Of a stretch of 64,000 nt of DNA, positions 47,557 through 56,054 are shown piece after piece. Numbering within the stretch: the stretch's first letter is position 1; every line of letters begins with the position of its first letter. The DNA is from an uncultured Burkholderiales bacterium (lineage in GTDB: Bacteria; Pseudomonadota; Gammaproteobacteria; Burkholderiales; Thiobacillaceae): positions 1 through 64,000 of the forward strand of contig CALEDT010000002.1 in NCBI GenBank assembly GCA_937949525.1, written 5' to 3'. The position numbers were made by a program, and so were the translations under genes. The notes beneath the pieces were generated by a model. The model was not told where the DNA came from, searched no databases, and was given only the letters and a program-made list of their open reading frames with translations.

Positions 47557-49317
47557 TCAATAGGTCCTTTCCTTGGGTTGAAACGCTTCCACGGTCAGCG
47601 GCTTGAGCCGCACCGGCTTGTAGTCGAGCTGGTCTCCGGGCTGGGAATACAGCGTATGGCGCAGCCAGTGATCATCGTCGCGTCGCGGGTGGTCTTCGCG
47701 CGTGTGCGCGCCGCGGCTTTCGGTGCGGGCACGCGCGGAGATCAGCGTGGCGCGCGCCACCAGCATCAGGTTTTCCAGTTCGAGGGCTTCCAGTCGCGCG
47801 GTGTTGAACACGCGGCTGCGGTCGCCGAGCGTGATCTCCGCCAGGCGCGCGGCGACACCGTCCAATCGTGCGATGCCGGCGGCCAGAAGGTCGTCGCGTC
47901 GATACACGCCACAGTGTTCCTGCATCACGCGCTGCATGTCCGCGCGCACGCCGGCAACCCTATCGCCGCGTCCCGCGCGGTCCCAGCGCGCCAGACGCGC
48001 CAGTGCCGGGTCGGCGGCATCCGCCGGCAGCGGGCGTGGAAACGGGTTGTCACGCAGATACTCGATCATGTGCCGGCCGGCGGCCCGGCCGAACACTACG
48101 AGGTCGAGCAGCGAATTGCCGCCCAGACGGTTGGCGCCGTGCACCGACACGCAGGCGCATTCGCCCACGGCGTACAGCCCGGGCACCGGTTCCTCCGGGC
48201 CATAACGCACCGGCGCGACCACCTGGCCGTGCAGATTGGTGGGTATGCCACCCATCATGTAATGCGCGGTCGGCGTGACCGGTATCGGCGCCTCGATGGG
48301 ATCCACGCCGGCGAACTGCATCGACAGCTCGCGGATGCCGGGCAGGCGTTCCTTGATGGTCTGTGCGCCCAGATGGTCCAGCTTGAGGTGCACGTAGTCG
48401 CCGTGGGCGCCACAGCCGCGACCAGCCAGGATCTCCTGGGCGATGGCGCGCGAAACCACGTCGCGCGACGCCAGGTCCTTGGCGTTGGGCGCATAACGCG
48501 GCATGAAACGTTCGCCGTCCTTGTTGACCAGATAGCCGCCCTCGCCGCGCACGCCTTCGGTGATCAGGCTGCCCACCTCGGGGATGCCGGTCGGGTGGAA
48601 CTGCCAGAACTCCATGTCCTCCAGCGGCAGGCCGGCGCGCAGCACCATGCCCAGACCATCGCCGGTATTGATATGCGCATTGGTGGAATGGCGGAAGATG
48701 CGACAGGCACCGCCGGTGGCCAGCAGCGTGGTGCGCGCCTCGAACAGCCAGGGCTCGCCCCGCTCGATCTCCAGCGCCACTACCCCCAGCACGTAACCCT
48801 CGGCGTCGCGTACCAGGTCGAGCGCGAAGAACTCGTCGAAGAACTGCGTGCGCGCGGCGATGTTGCGCTGGTACAGCGTATGCAGCAACGCGTGCCCGGT
48901 ACGGTCGGCAGCCGCACAGGTGCGCACCGCCTGTTCACCGCCATAGTGTTTCGATTGACCGCCGAACGGACGCTGGTAGATCTTGCCGTCGTCCAGGCGC
49001 GAGAACGGCAGCCCCATGTGTTCCAGCTCGTACACCGCGCTGGGTGCGTTGCGGCACATGAATTCGATGGCATCCTGGTCGCCCAGATAATCCGAGCCCT
49101 TGACCGTGTCATACATGTGCCAATGCCAGTCGTCCTCGGACACGTTGGCCAGGGCCGCGGTGATACCGCCCTGCGCCGACACCGTATGCGAACGGGTGGG
49201 GAACACCTTGGACAGTACCGCCACCTTCAGGTCGGCCTGCGCCAGTTGCAGCGCGGCACGCAGGCCGGCACCGCCGCCGCCGACGATGACCGCGTCGAAC
49301 GTGCGTTTGCGGATCAT
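47557..49317 (-). CDS. sdhA: Succinate dehydrogenase flavoprotein subunit
   Basis: This is a 586-residue catalytic subunit. The FAD motif is [17 protein letters not shown], and the flavinylated histidine is in [14 protein letters not shown]. Substrate-binding blocks are [14 protein letters not shown] and [13 protein letters not shown]. The second FAD block is [22 protein letters not shown]. It ends in the typical [24 protein letters not shown] at 49317 overlaps the sdhD stop by 4 nt. Confidence 0.97.
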   Translation of the reverse strand: MIRKRTFDAVIVGGGGAGLRAALQLAQADLKVAVLSKVFPTRSHTVSAQGGITAALANVSEDDWHWHMYDTVKGSDYLGDQDAIEFMCRNAPSAVYELEHMGLPFSRLDDGKIYQRPFGGQSKHYGGEQAVRTCAAADRTGHALLHTLYQRNIAARTQFFDEFFALDLVRDAEGYVLGVVALEIERGEPWLFEARTTLLATGGACRIFRHSTNAHINTGDGLGMVLRAGLPLEDMEFWQFHPTGIPEVGSLITEGVRGEGGYLVNKDGERFMPRYAPNAKDLASRDVVSRAIAQEILAGRGCGAHGDYVHLKLDHLGAQTIKERLPGIRELSMQFAGVDPIEAPIPVTPTAHYMMGGIPTNLHGQVVAPVRYGPEEPVPGLYAVGECACVSVHGANRLGGNSLLDLVVFGRAAGRHMIEYLRDNPFPRPLPADAADPALARLARWDRAGRGDRVAGVRADMQRVMQEHCGVYRRDDLLAAGIARLDGVAARLAEITLGDRSRVFNTARLEALELENLMLVARATLISARARTESRGAHTREDHPRRDDDHWLRHTLYSQPGDQLDYKPVRLKPLTVEAFQPKERTY

Positions 49318-49658
49318 CCGACACTCCACAGGATGTCGGCCGCCCAGGCCAGGCAGGCGAGATACAGGGCGCCGAACAGGAAATACGCCGTCAGACGCAA
49401 AGGCAGCACGCGCAGATAGTCGATGAAGATCTCGCGCAGGCCGATCCAGGCATGCAGCAACAGCGCCGCGAATGCCAGCAGCGTGGCCAGTTTCATGGCG
49501 AGCGGCGTGAACAGTGCGCGCCAGGCGGCGTAGTCGAGCGGCATCGCGCGCCACAGCAGCAGCAGAAATACCGGCAGGAACAGCACCAGATACAGCGCGC
49601 TGGCGCGTTGCAGCAACCACAGACCCAGTCCGCGACGCGCGCCGCCAACGGTTCTCAC
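49314..49658 (-). CDS. sdhD: Succinate dehydrogenase membrane anchor SdhD
   Basis: This is a 114-residue three-helix membrane anchor. Hydrophobic segments lie at about 13-35, 48-70 and 85-108, with the haem/quinone-side pattern [20 protein letters not shown] and [17 protein letters not shown]. The start is GTG at 49658: GTGA overlaps the sdhC stop by 4 nt, and no ATG offers the usual N-terminus. The sequence is divergent, as is normal for SdhD. Confidence 0.88.
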   Translation of the reverse strand: MRTVGGARRGLGLWLLQRASALYLVLFLPVFLLLLWRAMPLDYAAWRALFTPLAMKLATLLAFAALLLHAWIGLREIFIDYLRVLPLRLTAYFLFGALYLACLAWAADILWSVG

Positions 49659-50029
49659 AACGATGCTCCCAGCCACAGCACCGCGGTGAGCGCAATGGCC
49701 AGCCACAGCGTCACCTGCGCACTCAGGCGCGCGCGTGCGCGCGCCTCGCCCCAACCGAAATCGAAACCGAGATGGCGCAGGCCGGCAAGGAAATGGTGCA
49801 GCAGCGCCCAAGTGGCGAGCACCCCGGCCAACCGCCCCGGGCCGCTGGAGAACAGGTGGCCCAGTCGCTGAAAGTCGTCCGCCGAGCGCAGAGACGACAT
49901 GAACAGGTACAGCAGGACCGGGACGGCCAGCGCCAGCAACGCGCCGCTGGCGCGATGCAGGATGGACACCAGGCCGCCCACGGGCAGGCGGATGCGGATC
50001 AGGTCCAGATCGTACGGCCGCTGGTTCAT
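49655..50029 (-). CDS. sdhC: Succinate dehydrogenase cytochrome b556 subunit
   Basis: This 124-residue anchor subunit begins [21 protein letters not shown] and continues with the SdhC signature [19 protein letters not shown]. The haem-ligand histidine region is [17 protein letters not shown]. Three transmembrane helices are visible. It is the first gene of sdhCDAB-sdhE-gltA-odhA. AAGGAC lies before the ATG, and a good promoter is found about 35 nt upstream. Confidence 0.94.
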   Translation of the reverse strand: MNQRPYDLDLIRIRLPVGGLVSILHRASGALLALAVPVLLYLFMSSLRSADDFQRLGHLFSSGPGRLAGVLATWALLHHFLAGLRHLGFDFGWGEARARARLSAQVTLWLAIALTAVLWLGASL

Positions 50030-50062
50030 GTCCTTGCACGACGCATCGACGCGATGCGCGCG

Positions 50063-50091
50063 ATTAGACGCTTATTGCGCCGCACAATCAA
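50063..50091 (-). promoter_or_regulatory. Sigma70-type promoter of the sdh-gltA-odhA operon
   Basis: On the minus strand TTGATT (50086-50091) is followed by a 17-base spacer and TCTAAT (50063-50068), matching four and five consensus positions. Transcription would start about 27 nt before the sdhC ATG. Confidence 0.65.
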
Positions 50092-50150
50092 CCGGCCGCC
50101 GCGCTGCAAACGGGGCGACGGCCAAGGGCATCGCGCCGCCGAACGCGGCA

Positions 50151-51065
50151 TCAGAACCAGTACTGCCAGGCCAGCTTGAACCCGTCCGTCTTGCCTGCCT
50201 GCATCAGCGTCAGGCCCGCGCGATAGCCGCCGCCGGTGGCCTTGTAGCTGCGCGTGTCGCCCACCGTCACACTGATTTCCTGCTGACTGTCGGCGAAGAT
50301 CTCCGAGCCGAAGTACCGTGTGTCGACCACCGAGATTTCCCACCACGCCTTCCTGCCGAACATCTGGCCCGGAATCGCCGCCATGACGCCGTTGCGCAGA
50401 ACGTTGTTGTGCGTGCCCGACAGGTTGGCGCGCGCGTCGCCGCGTTCACGCACGGTGTGGCTGTGGCCGAACATGTTGCCGATGCCCAGGTCGTAGCCAT
50501 CCATCTTCCAGTAGTACACGCTGGTCAGGGACGCCGAAACCAGGTTGGCGGCCTTGTCGAAATCGCCGCGCTCGGCATGGGTGTAACTCAATGCCGGTGT
50601 CAGATACCAGCGTGCGGCCAGCGGATACGTATACGCGGCGCCGAAGCCCACGTTGTAGGCGCTCTCGCCCTCCGACCAGACGCGCGTGATCGGCAGGCTC
50701 AACACGAGGCGACGGCGCGGGTCGACCTCGTTGCGTATGGTGTAGCTCAGCGGCACGGTGCAGTACTTGGAATCGATATTGCGGCCGGAGAAGGAAGCGC
50801 AATTCAAACCCACGCCGTAACTGGCCGGTGTGGCGCCGGGTGGTGTCGGCGCGACGTCCGGTTCGTGCTCGAAGTGCATGACGCCGAACGCCGTATCGAA
50901 GTCGCTGGTCGCCTGTATCTGGATGCTCGATGCGGGCGTCTGTGTCACCGGGTCGCTACAGATGTAGCTGTGCGTATGGTGATCGAACACGCAGGATGCA
51001 GCGGCGTGGCCCGAGGCAATGGCGAGCGCGACGAACGTCGCAGAGCGGATCGACAATGCTTTCAT
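50151..51065 (-). CDS. Exported protein, putative outer-membrane beta-barrel
   Basis: I recognise no named family. The 304-residue product has a signal peptide (1-23, ending AAA) and then four cysteines in the first half. The C-terminal 200 residues form alternating hydrophobic/polar strands with many Tyr, Trp and Gly (for example AYNVGFGAAYTYPLAARWYL and GGGYRAGLTLM). The last residues, KLAWQYWF, end in an aromatic, the usual BAM recognition signal. This suggests an outer-membrane barrel of 10-12 strands. It is the last gene of the CHAT/CHASE2/FecR cluster, 43 nt after the FecR gene, and could be the transported or surface-exposed output. Confidence 0.65.
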   Translation of the reverse strand: MKALSIRSATFVALAIASGHAAASCVFDHHTHSYICSDPVTQTPASSIQIQATSDFDTAFGVMHFEHEPDVAPTPPGATPASYGVGLNCASFSGRNIDSKYCTVPLSYTIRNEVDPRRRLVLSLPITRVWSEGESAYNVGFGAAYTYPLAARWYLTPALSYTHAERGDFDKAANLVSASLTSVYYWKMDGYDLGIGNMFGHSHTVRERGDARANLSGTHNNVLRNGVMAAIPGQMFGRKAWWEISVVDTRYFGSEIFADSQQEISVTVGDTRSYKATGGGYRAGLTLMQAGKTDGFKLAWQYWF

Positions 51066-51108
51066 GATGGATTCCCCTTGGACAAAAAAATGCAGGACAG
51101 CCGGAGAA

Positions 51109-51789
51109 TCAACGTCCGGTCACCCCGCGCAGATTCTCCAGTATGGCCGCGGCCACGGGATTGTCGGGCTGACGGCACAGGATGTCCTCGATGACCTCCG
51201 GAATGTCCTTGTACAACTTCAGCTCGTAGAGCGCGCTGACCAGGTACAGTTCGGGCGTTACATCATCGTCCGCCGCCAGCGCGCGCAGTTCGCGATAGAC
51301 CGACTCCGCCTCGCGCAATTGTTCCAGCAGGCCGCCGGAGCGAATCACCACCATGCCGGTGCGGGTGCGCATGTCCGCCAGCACGTCGTCGGCCCGCGCC
51401 AGACGCATCAACGCCGCGCTGGGCACCTGCTTCACTTCCGCCTGCGCCGTGCCGGACACGCGCGTCGTGGCGTCCTTCCCCACCTGCAGCACCACCGCGC
51501 CATTCCAGGTTTCCTGGCGGCCGGATTGACCGTACAGCAAACGCACGCGCGCCGCGTCGCCGAGTTCGAGGCGGTCGCCGGCACGCAGTTTCATGAACGG
51601 TGTGGCCGGCGCACGCGGCTGCTGCCCGACGCTGACCCAGACGGCGCCATGGACCAGCGTCACCAGTGCTTCATCGGCCTGTGCCGGCAACGAAAACAGC
51701 ACCGCCAGCATGACGGCCCAGCCGCCGCAGATCCGACGCCACCCACGAGCGGCCCGGATGAAGGTGGCGCGCGTCGCATCACTGGGCAT
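51109..51789 (-). CDS. FecR-domain periplasmic protein
   Basis: This is a 226-residue exported protein. After an N-terminal signal segment (about 1-38, ending PAQADEA) comes a FecR-like domain (about 40-115), with VTLVHGAVWVSVG, MKLRAGDRLELGDAARVRLLY and NGAVVLQVG. A TPR-like helical tail follows (about 150-226, REAESVYRELRALA and ELYLVSALYELKLYKDIPEV). FecR domains in this setting are probably periplasmic ligand-binding or assembly modules, not iron-citrate regulators. It overlaps the cyclase gene by 11 nt. Confidence 0.8.
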   Translation of the reverse strand: MPSDATRATFIRAARGWRRICGGWAVMLAVLFSLPAQADEALVTLVHGAVWVSVGQQPRAPATPFMKLRAGDRLELGDAARVRLLYGQSGRQETWNGAVVLQVGKDATTRVSGTAQAEVKQVPSAALMRLARADDVLADMRTRTGMVVIRSGGLLEQLREAESVYRELRALAADDDVTPELYLVSALYELKLYKDIPEVIEDILCRQPDNPVAAAILENLRGVTGR

Positions 51790-53689
51790 GATCCGTCTCC
51801 GTCGTCACATCGAGAATTTCGTGTAGGGTGATTGGCTGGCGATGGCCCTTGACGCTGACCACATCGCTGCGCCCCAGGCGCAGATGCTCGCGTCCAGCGG
51901 CACTGACGGTGGCTTCGCTGGCGACGATGTCGGCGTGGAACACCTTGGTCATCCCTTCCAAGCGTGAGGCTATGTTTACAGTATCGCCGATCGCGGTGAA
52001 TTCGCTACGTCGGCGCGAGCCGATGCTGCCGACGATGGCGTCGCCGGTGTGGATGCCGATGCCGATCGCGAACTCGGGCAAATCCCGGTCGGGGAAACGC
52101 CGCTGCATCCAGGTGCGGAACTCCAGCGCGATGGCGCGCATGCGTAGCGCGACCCGCAGCGCGCGCAGCGCATGATCGCCGGTGGGCAGCGGGGTGCCGA
52201 ACTCCACCATGATGGCGTCACCGATGTATTTGTCGATGCTGCCTCCCTCTTCCAATACCGGTTGGCAGACGCGCTCGAAGTACTCGTTCAGCACTTCCAC
52301 CACTTCGCCGGGGCTAAGCTGTTCACTCAAGGTCGTGAAGTTGCGGATGTCGGAGAACAGCACCGTGATGTGCGACAGGCTGCCGCCGAGCTCGGGCACC
52401 TGATCGCCGCGCAGCAGCACTTTCACCGCCGCATCCGACAGATATCTGCCGAACAGGCCGGCCAGCCGGGCACGCTGACGCGCCTCGCCGGTGAACAGCA
52501 ACACCACGCCGCCGACGAAGGCGGCCAGCAGGGCGCCGTGCCAGGCAGCCACGGAAACCAGGAAGCCTTGGGTGAACAGCGGGTAACCGGACGCGATGAC
52601 CAGCGACCCCACCAGCAAGGCCACGGCGGTGCCGATCGGCAACGAGCCGGACAGCAACAGCGCCAGCACGACCAGCGCGGCGAGCGCGGCCGACACCCCG
52701 ATGCGCGTCCGGGCAGAAAGTTCGTGCAGGTTGCGTCCGGACAGCAGGCTTTCGACGATGTTGGCCTGCAGCTCGGCGCCGCTCATGAGCTGCCGGCCGT
52801 CAGCCACGAAGCCGGTGCTGTAAGGCGTGAAATGGATGTCGCCCATGCCGGGAAAGTCCGCGCCGATGATCACCACCTTGCCGGCGAAAGTCCCCAGCAA
52901 CGGATCCTTCGGCTCTGCGCTGAGCAGATGCGTCAGCGACAGCCGCGGCATGGCCCCAGGCGGGCCCAGGTATGCGATGTGGTGCGCCTGCCCATTCACG
53001 GCCTCGCCCCCTGCCCCGCCCCGCTGCCGGTGACGCCTGGCCAGCAATGCCGCGAAGCTCAGCTCGGGCATGGCCAGCCCGGCATAGTCCGCATGGGCCT
53101 GTGCGACCGGCTCGATCACATAACGCCTTACCACGCCGTCGCGATCGGCATGCAATTCGGCCAGCCCGACGTGGTTGGTCAGATCCAGTTCCGGAATGGC
53201 CAGCAGGTAATCGGGGTGCGGCAGCGCATAACGATCGCCGCCGCCCTTGTCGTCACGGGCCAGGCCGGCCGCGAGCACCACGTCACCCTCAGCGATGGCC
53301 TGGCGCAGCGCCGCGTCATAGACCCGCGCGCGTGCCCCCTGCGGCCCTTCCACTTTGGCCAACCAGGCATCCGGACTGATGGCGAGCAGAAAATCCAGGC
53401 CGATGACGCTGGCGCCGAGCGCGCGCAGGCGTTCGATGGCGGCTGCGAACTGCGGGCCGAAGAACGCCAGCGGCTCGTCGCCGAAGCGCACCAGCGTGGC
53501 CTGATCGACCACCACCAGCGCCACGTGTCGGGGTGCGCCGCGGGTGCCGGCGAGGCGATGCCAGGCATCGGAGTACAGCGCATCGAGCGGCGCGAGCAGG
53601 CCGGAGCGATATGCCGTCTCGGCCAACGCAACCGCCATGACCACGACCAGCACCAGCCAGCGCCATTGCCGTCGCGACAGGCTTGCCAT
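51779..53689 (-). CDS. CHASE2-domain class III adenylate cyclase
   Basis: This is a 636-residue membrane receptor cyclase. An N-terminal helix (about 9-26) leads to a large extracytoplasmic CHASE2 sensor (about 30-325, with VALVVVDQATLVRFGDEPLAFF, GVVRRYVIEP and GKVVIIGADFPGMGDIHFTP). Three transmembrane helices follow (about 335-405). The catalytic domain (about 440-615) has both metal aspartates in VLFSDIRNFTTLSEQL and KYIGDAIMVEFG. The purine-selecting residues are Lys in SIDKYIGD and Thr in FTAIGDTVN, favouring ATP. It lies 8 nt after the CHAT gene and is probably in the same operon. Confidence 0.93.
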   Translation of the reverse strand: MASLSRRQWRWLVLVVVMAVALAETAYRSGLLAPLDALYSDAWHRLAGTRGAPRHVALVVVDQATLVRFGDEPLAFFGPQFAAAIERLRALGASVIGLDFLLAISPDAWLAKVEGPQGARARVYDAALRQAIAEGDVVLAAGLARDDKGGGDRYALPHPDYLLAIPELDLTNHVGLAELHADRDGVVRRYVIEPVAQAHADYAGLAMPELSFAALLARRHRQRGGAGGEAVNGQAHHIAYLGPPGAMPRLSLTHLLSAEPKDPLLGTFAGKVVIIGADFPGMGDIHFTPYSTGFVADGRQLMSGAELQANIVESLLSGRNLHELSARTRIGVSAALAALVVLALLLSGSLPIGTAVALLVGSLVIASGYPLFTQGFLVSVAAWHGALLAAFVGGVVLLFTGEARQRARLAGLFGRYLSDAAVKVLLRGDQVPELGGSLSHITVLFSDIRNFTTLSEQLSPGEVVEVLNEYFERVCQPVLEEGGSIDKYIGDAIMVEFGTPLPTGDHALRALRVALRMRAIALEFRTWMQRRFPDRDLPEFAIGIGIHTGDAIVGSIGSRRRSEFTAIGDTVNIASRLEGMTKVFHADIVASEATVSAAGREHLRLGRSDVVSVKGHRQPITLHEILDVTTETDHAQ

Positions 53690-53697
53690 GGGCCGGC

Positions 53698-55983
53698 TCA
53701 GCGCCCGGTGGACTGGAACGCGGCCCAGAAGTAAGGCGCGTGGCCGGCGCGCAGCATGGCCACCTGTGCGCTGCGCAACGCCTCGGCCGGCTCGTGCGTG
53801 CCCAGGCCGGCATAGAAGCGGCGCATCAGGTCGGCGGTGGCGAGATCATCCACCGGCCACAGGCTGGCGACCACGTTGCGCGCGCCGGCGAACAGAAAAC
53901 CGCGGATCAGGCCGATCACATCGTCGCCGCTCATGACCGCACCCAAGCCGGTCTCGCAGGCACTGAGCGTGACCAGCTCGGCATCCAATGCCAATCCGTA
54001 CAGTTCGTCGACGCTCAGTCGGCCGTCGTTCTCGGCGTCCGCCGCCAGCAACAAGCCCGAGCGCAAGGGCTGTTCCGCGGAAAAGTGGCCGTGCGTGGCG
54101 AAATGCAGCCAGGCATGACGCGCGGCGCGCGCGCGAAACGCCGTTTCGCTGGCCTCGGCCCGGATCAGCAGCGTACTGCCCGGCATGCCGGCGACGATGG
54201 CGCGCGCTTCCTGTTCCGCGTGCGGCAGATCCAGGCGCCGACTGCCCAGGTCCGGATTGGCCAGCACCAGCGCCCCCGCGGGCGTCCTGTCCGCCCGGCG
54301 TGGCGCGAGGAACCGCAGCAGGCTGGCGCTGGGCAGGATGGCGAAGGCGACGCGCTCCACCAGATGCCGCTGCCCGTCATGCAGTGCGGCGAACGGCAGA
54401 TAGTGCAGCGGGCCATGCGGTACCAGATACAGCTTGCGCACGTCGTCGCCCGGCTCTACCGGACCGAGCAGACGCCGGTACAGCGCCTGCGCGCGCGGCA
54501 GCACGTCCGCCGCCTGATCGGCGATGGCCTGGCGCAAGCCGCGGATGTCATTGGCCAGATCACCGGCCGCATTGCGCACCACCCGCAGATCGCGGGCGGA
54601 CACCAGAAACGCCAGCAGTTCATCGCCATCGACATGGTAGGCCAGCAGGCGCTCGTCCGGCGCCAGCATCGCTTGCAGTTCGGCCAGCGACAGCGTGGAC
54701 ACGGCGACGAGCGAAGCGATCTCCGGATCGATCTCGCGCAGCCGCGCGATCGTCTGCCCACCATCGCGCGGCTCCGACACGCCGGTCATCTGCCGGCGCG
54801 CGGCTTCTTCAGCGCTGCGCTGGGCCTGCAACAGGCGCGCGACCTCGGCCTGGCGCGCGCGCGGTCCCCAGTCCTGGCGGGCGGCGAGCAGATCGACCAG
54901 CGCGCGGGCGCGCGAACGCTCGACGTACTCGAAGGCATCGCGCTCGCGGCCGAGCCGAAGCAGCGTGCGGATCAGGCGCGCGTACACCTGCTGCTTGTCG
55001 CCGACGAAACCGATCTTGTTGGCCTCCGTGGCGATGCTGGCGCGTTGCGCCTCCAACACCTCGATGGCATGCGCGTAATGGCGCGCGGCCTCCGCGTCCT
55101 CACCGCGCTGTTCGGCGATGCGGCCACGGTCGAAACTGGCCATCCAGTAGATCTCGCCGTTCTGGCGCGTGCGCGGATGGGCCAGCAGCCGGTCCAGGCG
55201 AGCGGCCGCGGCGTCCACCTCACCCATGCCGAGCAGGGCGCGGCTCAGCATGTAGGCGCGCGGCAGTTCCTGCCACAGCCAGTTGCTTTCGCCGCGCAGC
55301 AGGGCGCCGCTGAACAGATCGTCGAGAAAAGCATCGAGCTTGAACGTGCGGTCGCTGCTGACCGCGTCGTAGGCCTGGCGATACTCGCCCAGCGCCATGT
55401 ACACCCTGCCCTGTGCCAGCGCGCGCGTGGTCTTGTAGTCGTCCTTGAACAACGAGCGACCGATGCGGCCGATGGGCTCCAACTGCGCGCGCGCGGCCGC
55501 GTGGTCGCCGCGAAACGCGTGGGCGAGCGCCAGCGTGGCATGGCTGTCGATGGCGATCAGCGGCTCCAGGCCGGAGCGCGCCATCCAGTCGAGCGCGCGT
55601 TGCGCCTCGCCTGCCGCGAGGTCGTAACGCCCCAGATCGATCGCCGCCTCGGCCCGCATCAGCAGGATCGCCGGCATGGCATCGTCCAGACCGAACAGCA
55701 CGCTTTCGCGATCAGCCCGGGCGAACGTGGTCTCGAAACGGTCCAGGCAGGCTTGCAGACGGGCGTAATGCTTGGTCCGCGCATAGGCGTGGCACAGCAT
55801 GTGCACTTCGCTGGCCGACAGGCGCTCCGGGCGCGCCACTGCCTCGGCCTGCTGGATCACCTGCTCGTACTGGCCGGCGGCGATCAGGCGCAACCACTGG
55901 TTGGCCTGGCGGCTGGCGTGCGCATGAACACTGGCCAAGGCCAGCAGCAACAGCAGCGCGATGGCGAAAATGCGGTTCGACAT
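53698..55983 (-). CDS. TPR-CHAT caspase-like protein
   Basis: This 761-residue exported protein has a signal peptide (1-23, ending AHA) and many TPR-like helical pairs (about 25-410). A C-terminal CHAT domain follows (about 445-761). The caspase-like dyad is intact: His631 in LHFATHGHFSAEQP and Cys676 in VTLSACETGLGAV. The supporting GFLFAGARNVVASLWPVDD block is present. CHAT domains are proteases related to separase and caspases. TPR-CHAT proteins such as TPR-CHAT/Csx29 cut specific partners. The signal peptide implies a periplasmic site. It is the second gene of the cluster, downstream of the HTH-ferredoxin gene by 71 nt, and leads the cyclase by 8 nt. Confidence 0.92.
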   Translation of the reverse strand: MSNRIFAIALLLLLALASVHAHASRQANQWLRLIAAGQYEQVIQQAEAVARPERLSASEVHMLCHAYARTKHYARLQACLDRFETTFARADRESVLFGLDDAMPAILLMRAEAAIDLGRYDLAAGEAQRALDWMARSGLEPLIAIDSHATLALAHAFRGDHAAARAQLEPIGRIGRSLFKDDYKTTRALAQGRVYMALGEYRQAYDAVSSDRTFKLDAFLDDLFSGALLRGESNWLWQELPRAYMLSRALLGMGEVDAAAARLDRLLAHPRTRQNGEIYWMASFDRGRIAEQRGEDAEAARHYAHAIEVLEAQRASIATEANKIGFVGDKQQVYARLIRTLLRLGRERDAFEYVERSRARALVDLLAARQDWGPRARQAEVARLLQAQRSAEEAARRQMTGVSEPRDGGQTIARLREIDPEIASLVAVSTLSLAELQAMLAPDERLLAYHVDGDELLAFLVSARDLRVVRNAAGDLANDIRGLRQAIADQAADVLPRAQALYRRLLGPVEPGDDVRKLYLVPHGPLHYLPFAALHDGQRHLVERVAFAILPSASLLRFLAPRRADRTPAGALVLANPDLGSRRLDLPHAEQEARAIVAGMPGSTLLIRAEASETAFRARAARHAWLHFATHGHFSAEQPLRSGLLLAADAENDGRLSVDELYGLALDAELVTLSACETGLGAVMSGDDVIGLIRGFLFAGARNVVASLWPVDDLATADLMRRFYAGLGTHEPAEALRSAQVAMLRAGHAPYFWAAFQSTGR

Positions 55984-56054
55984 GCCGGCAAGCTTACCTC
56001 AGCGTACCGGCAGATTGCTTACGCCATTCTCCGGTACCGGCATCGCTTCCGGAT

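Noticed and set aside
47557..49695. N-terminal extension of SdhA into sdhD
   Set aside because: The extra residues are a shifted reading of sdhD. The flavoprotein motif begins at once after ATG 49317.
55984..56054. Palindrome around CCGGTACCGG between the HTH-ferredoxin and CHAT genes
   Set aside because: It is short and GC-rich with no U-tract or recognisable promoter, so it is not called as an operator or terminator.
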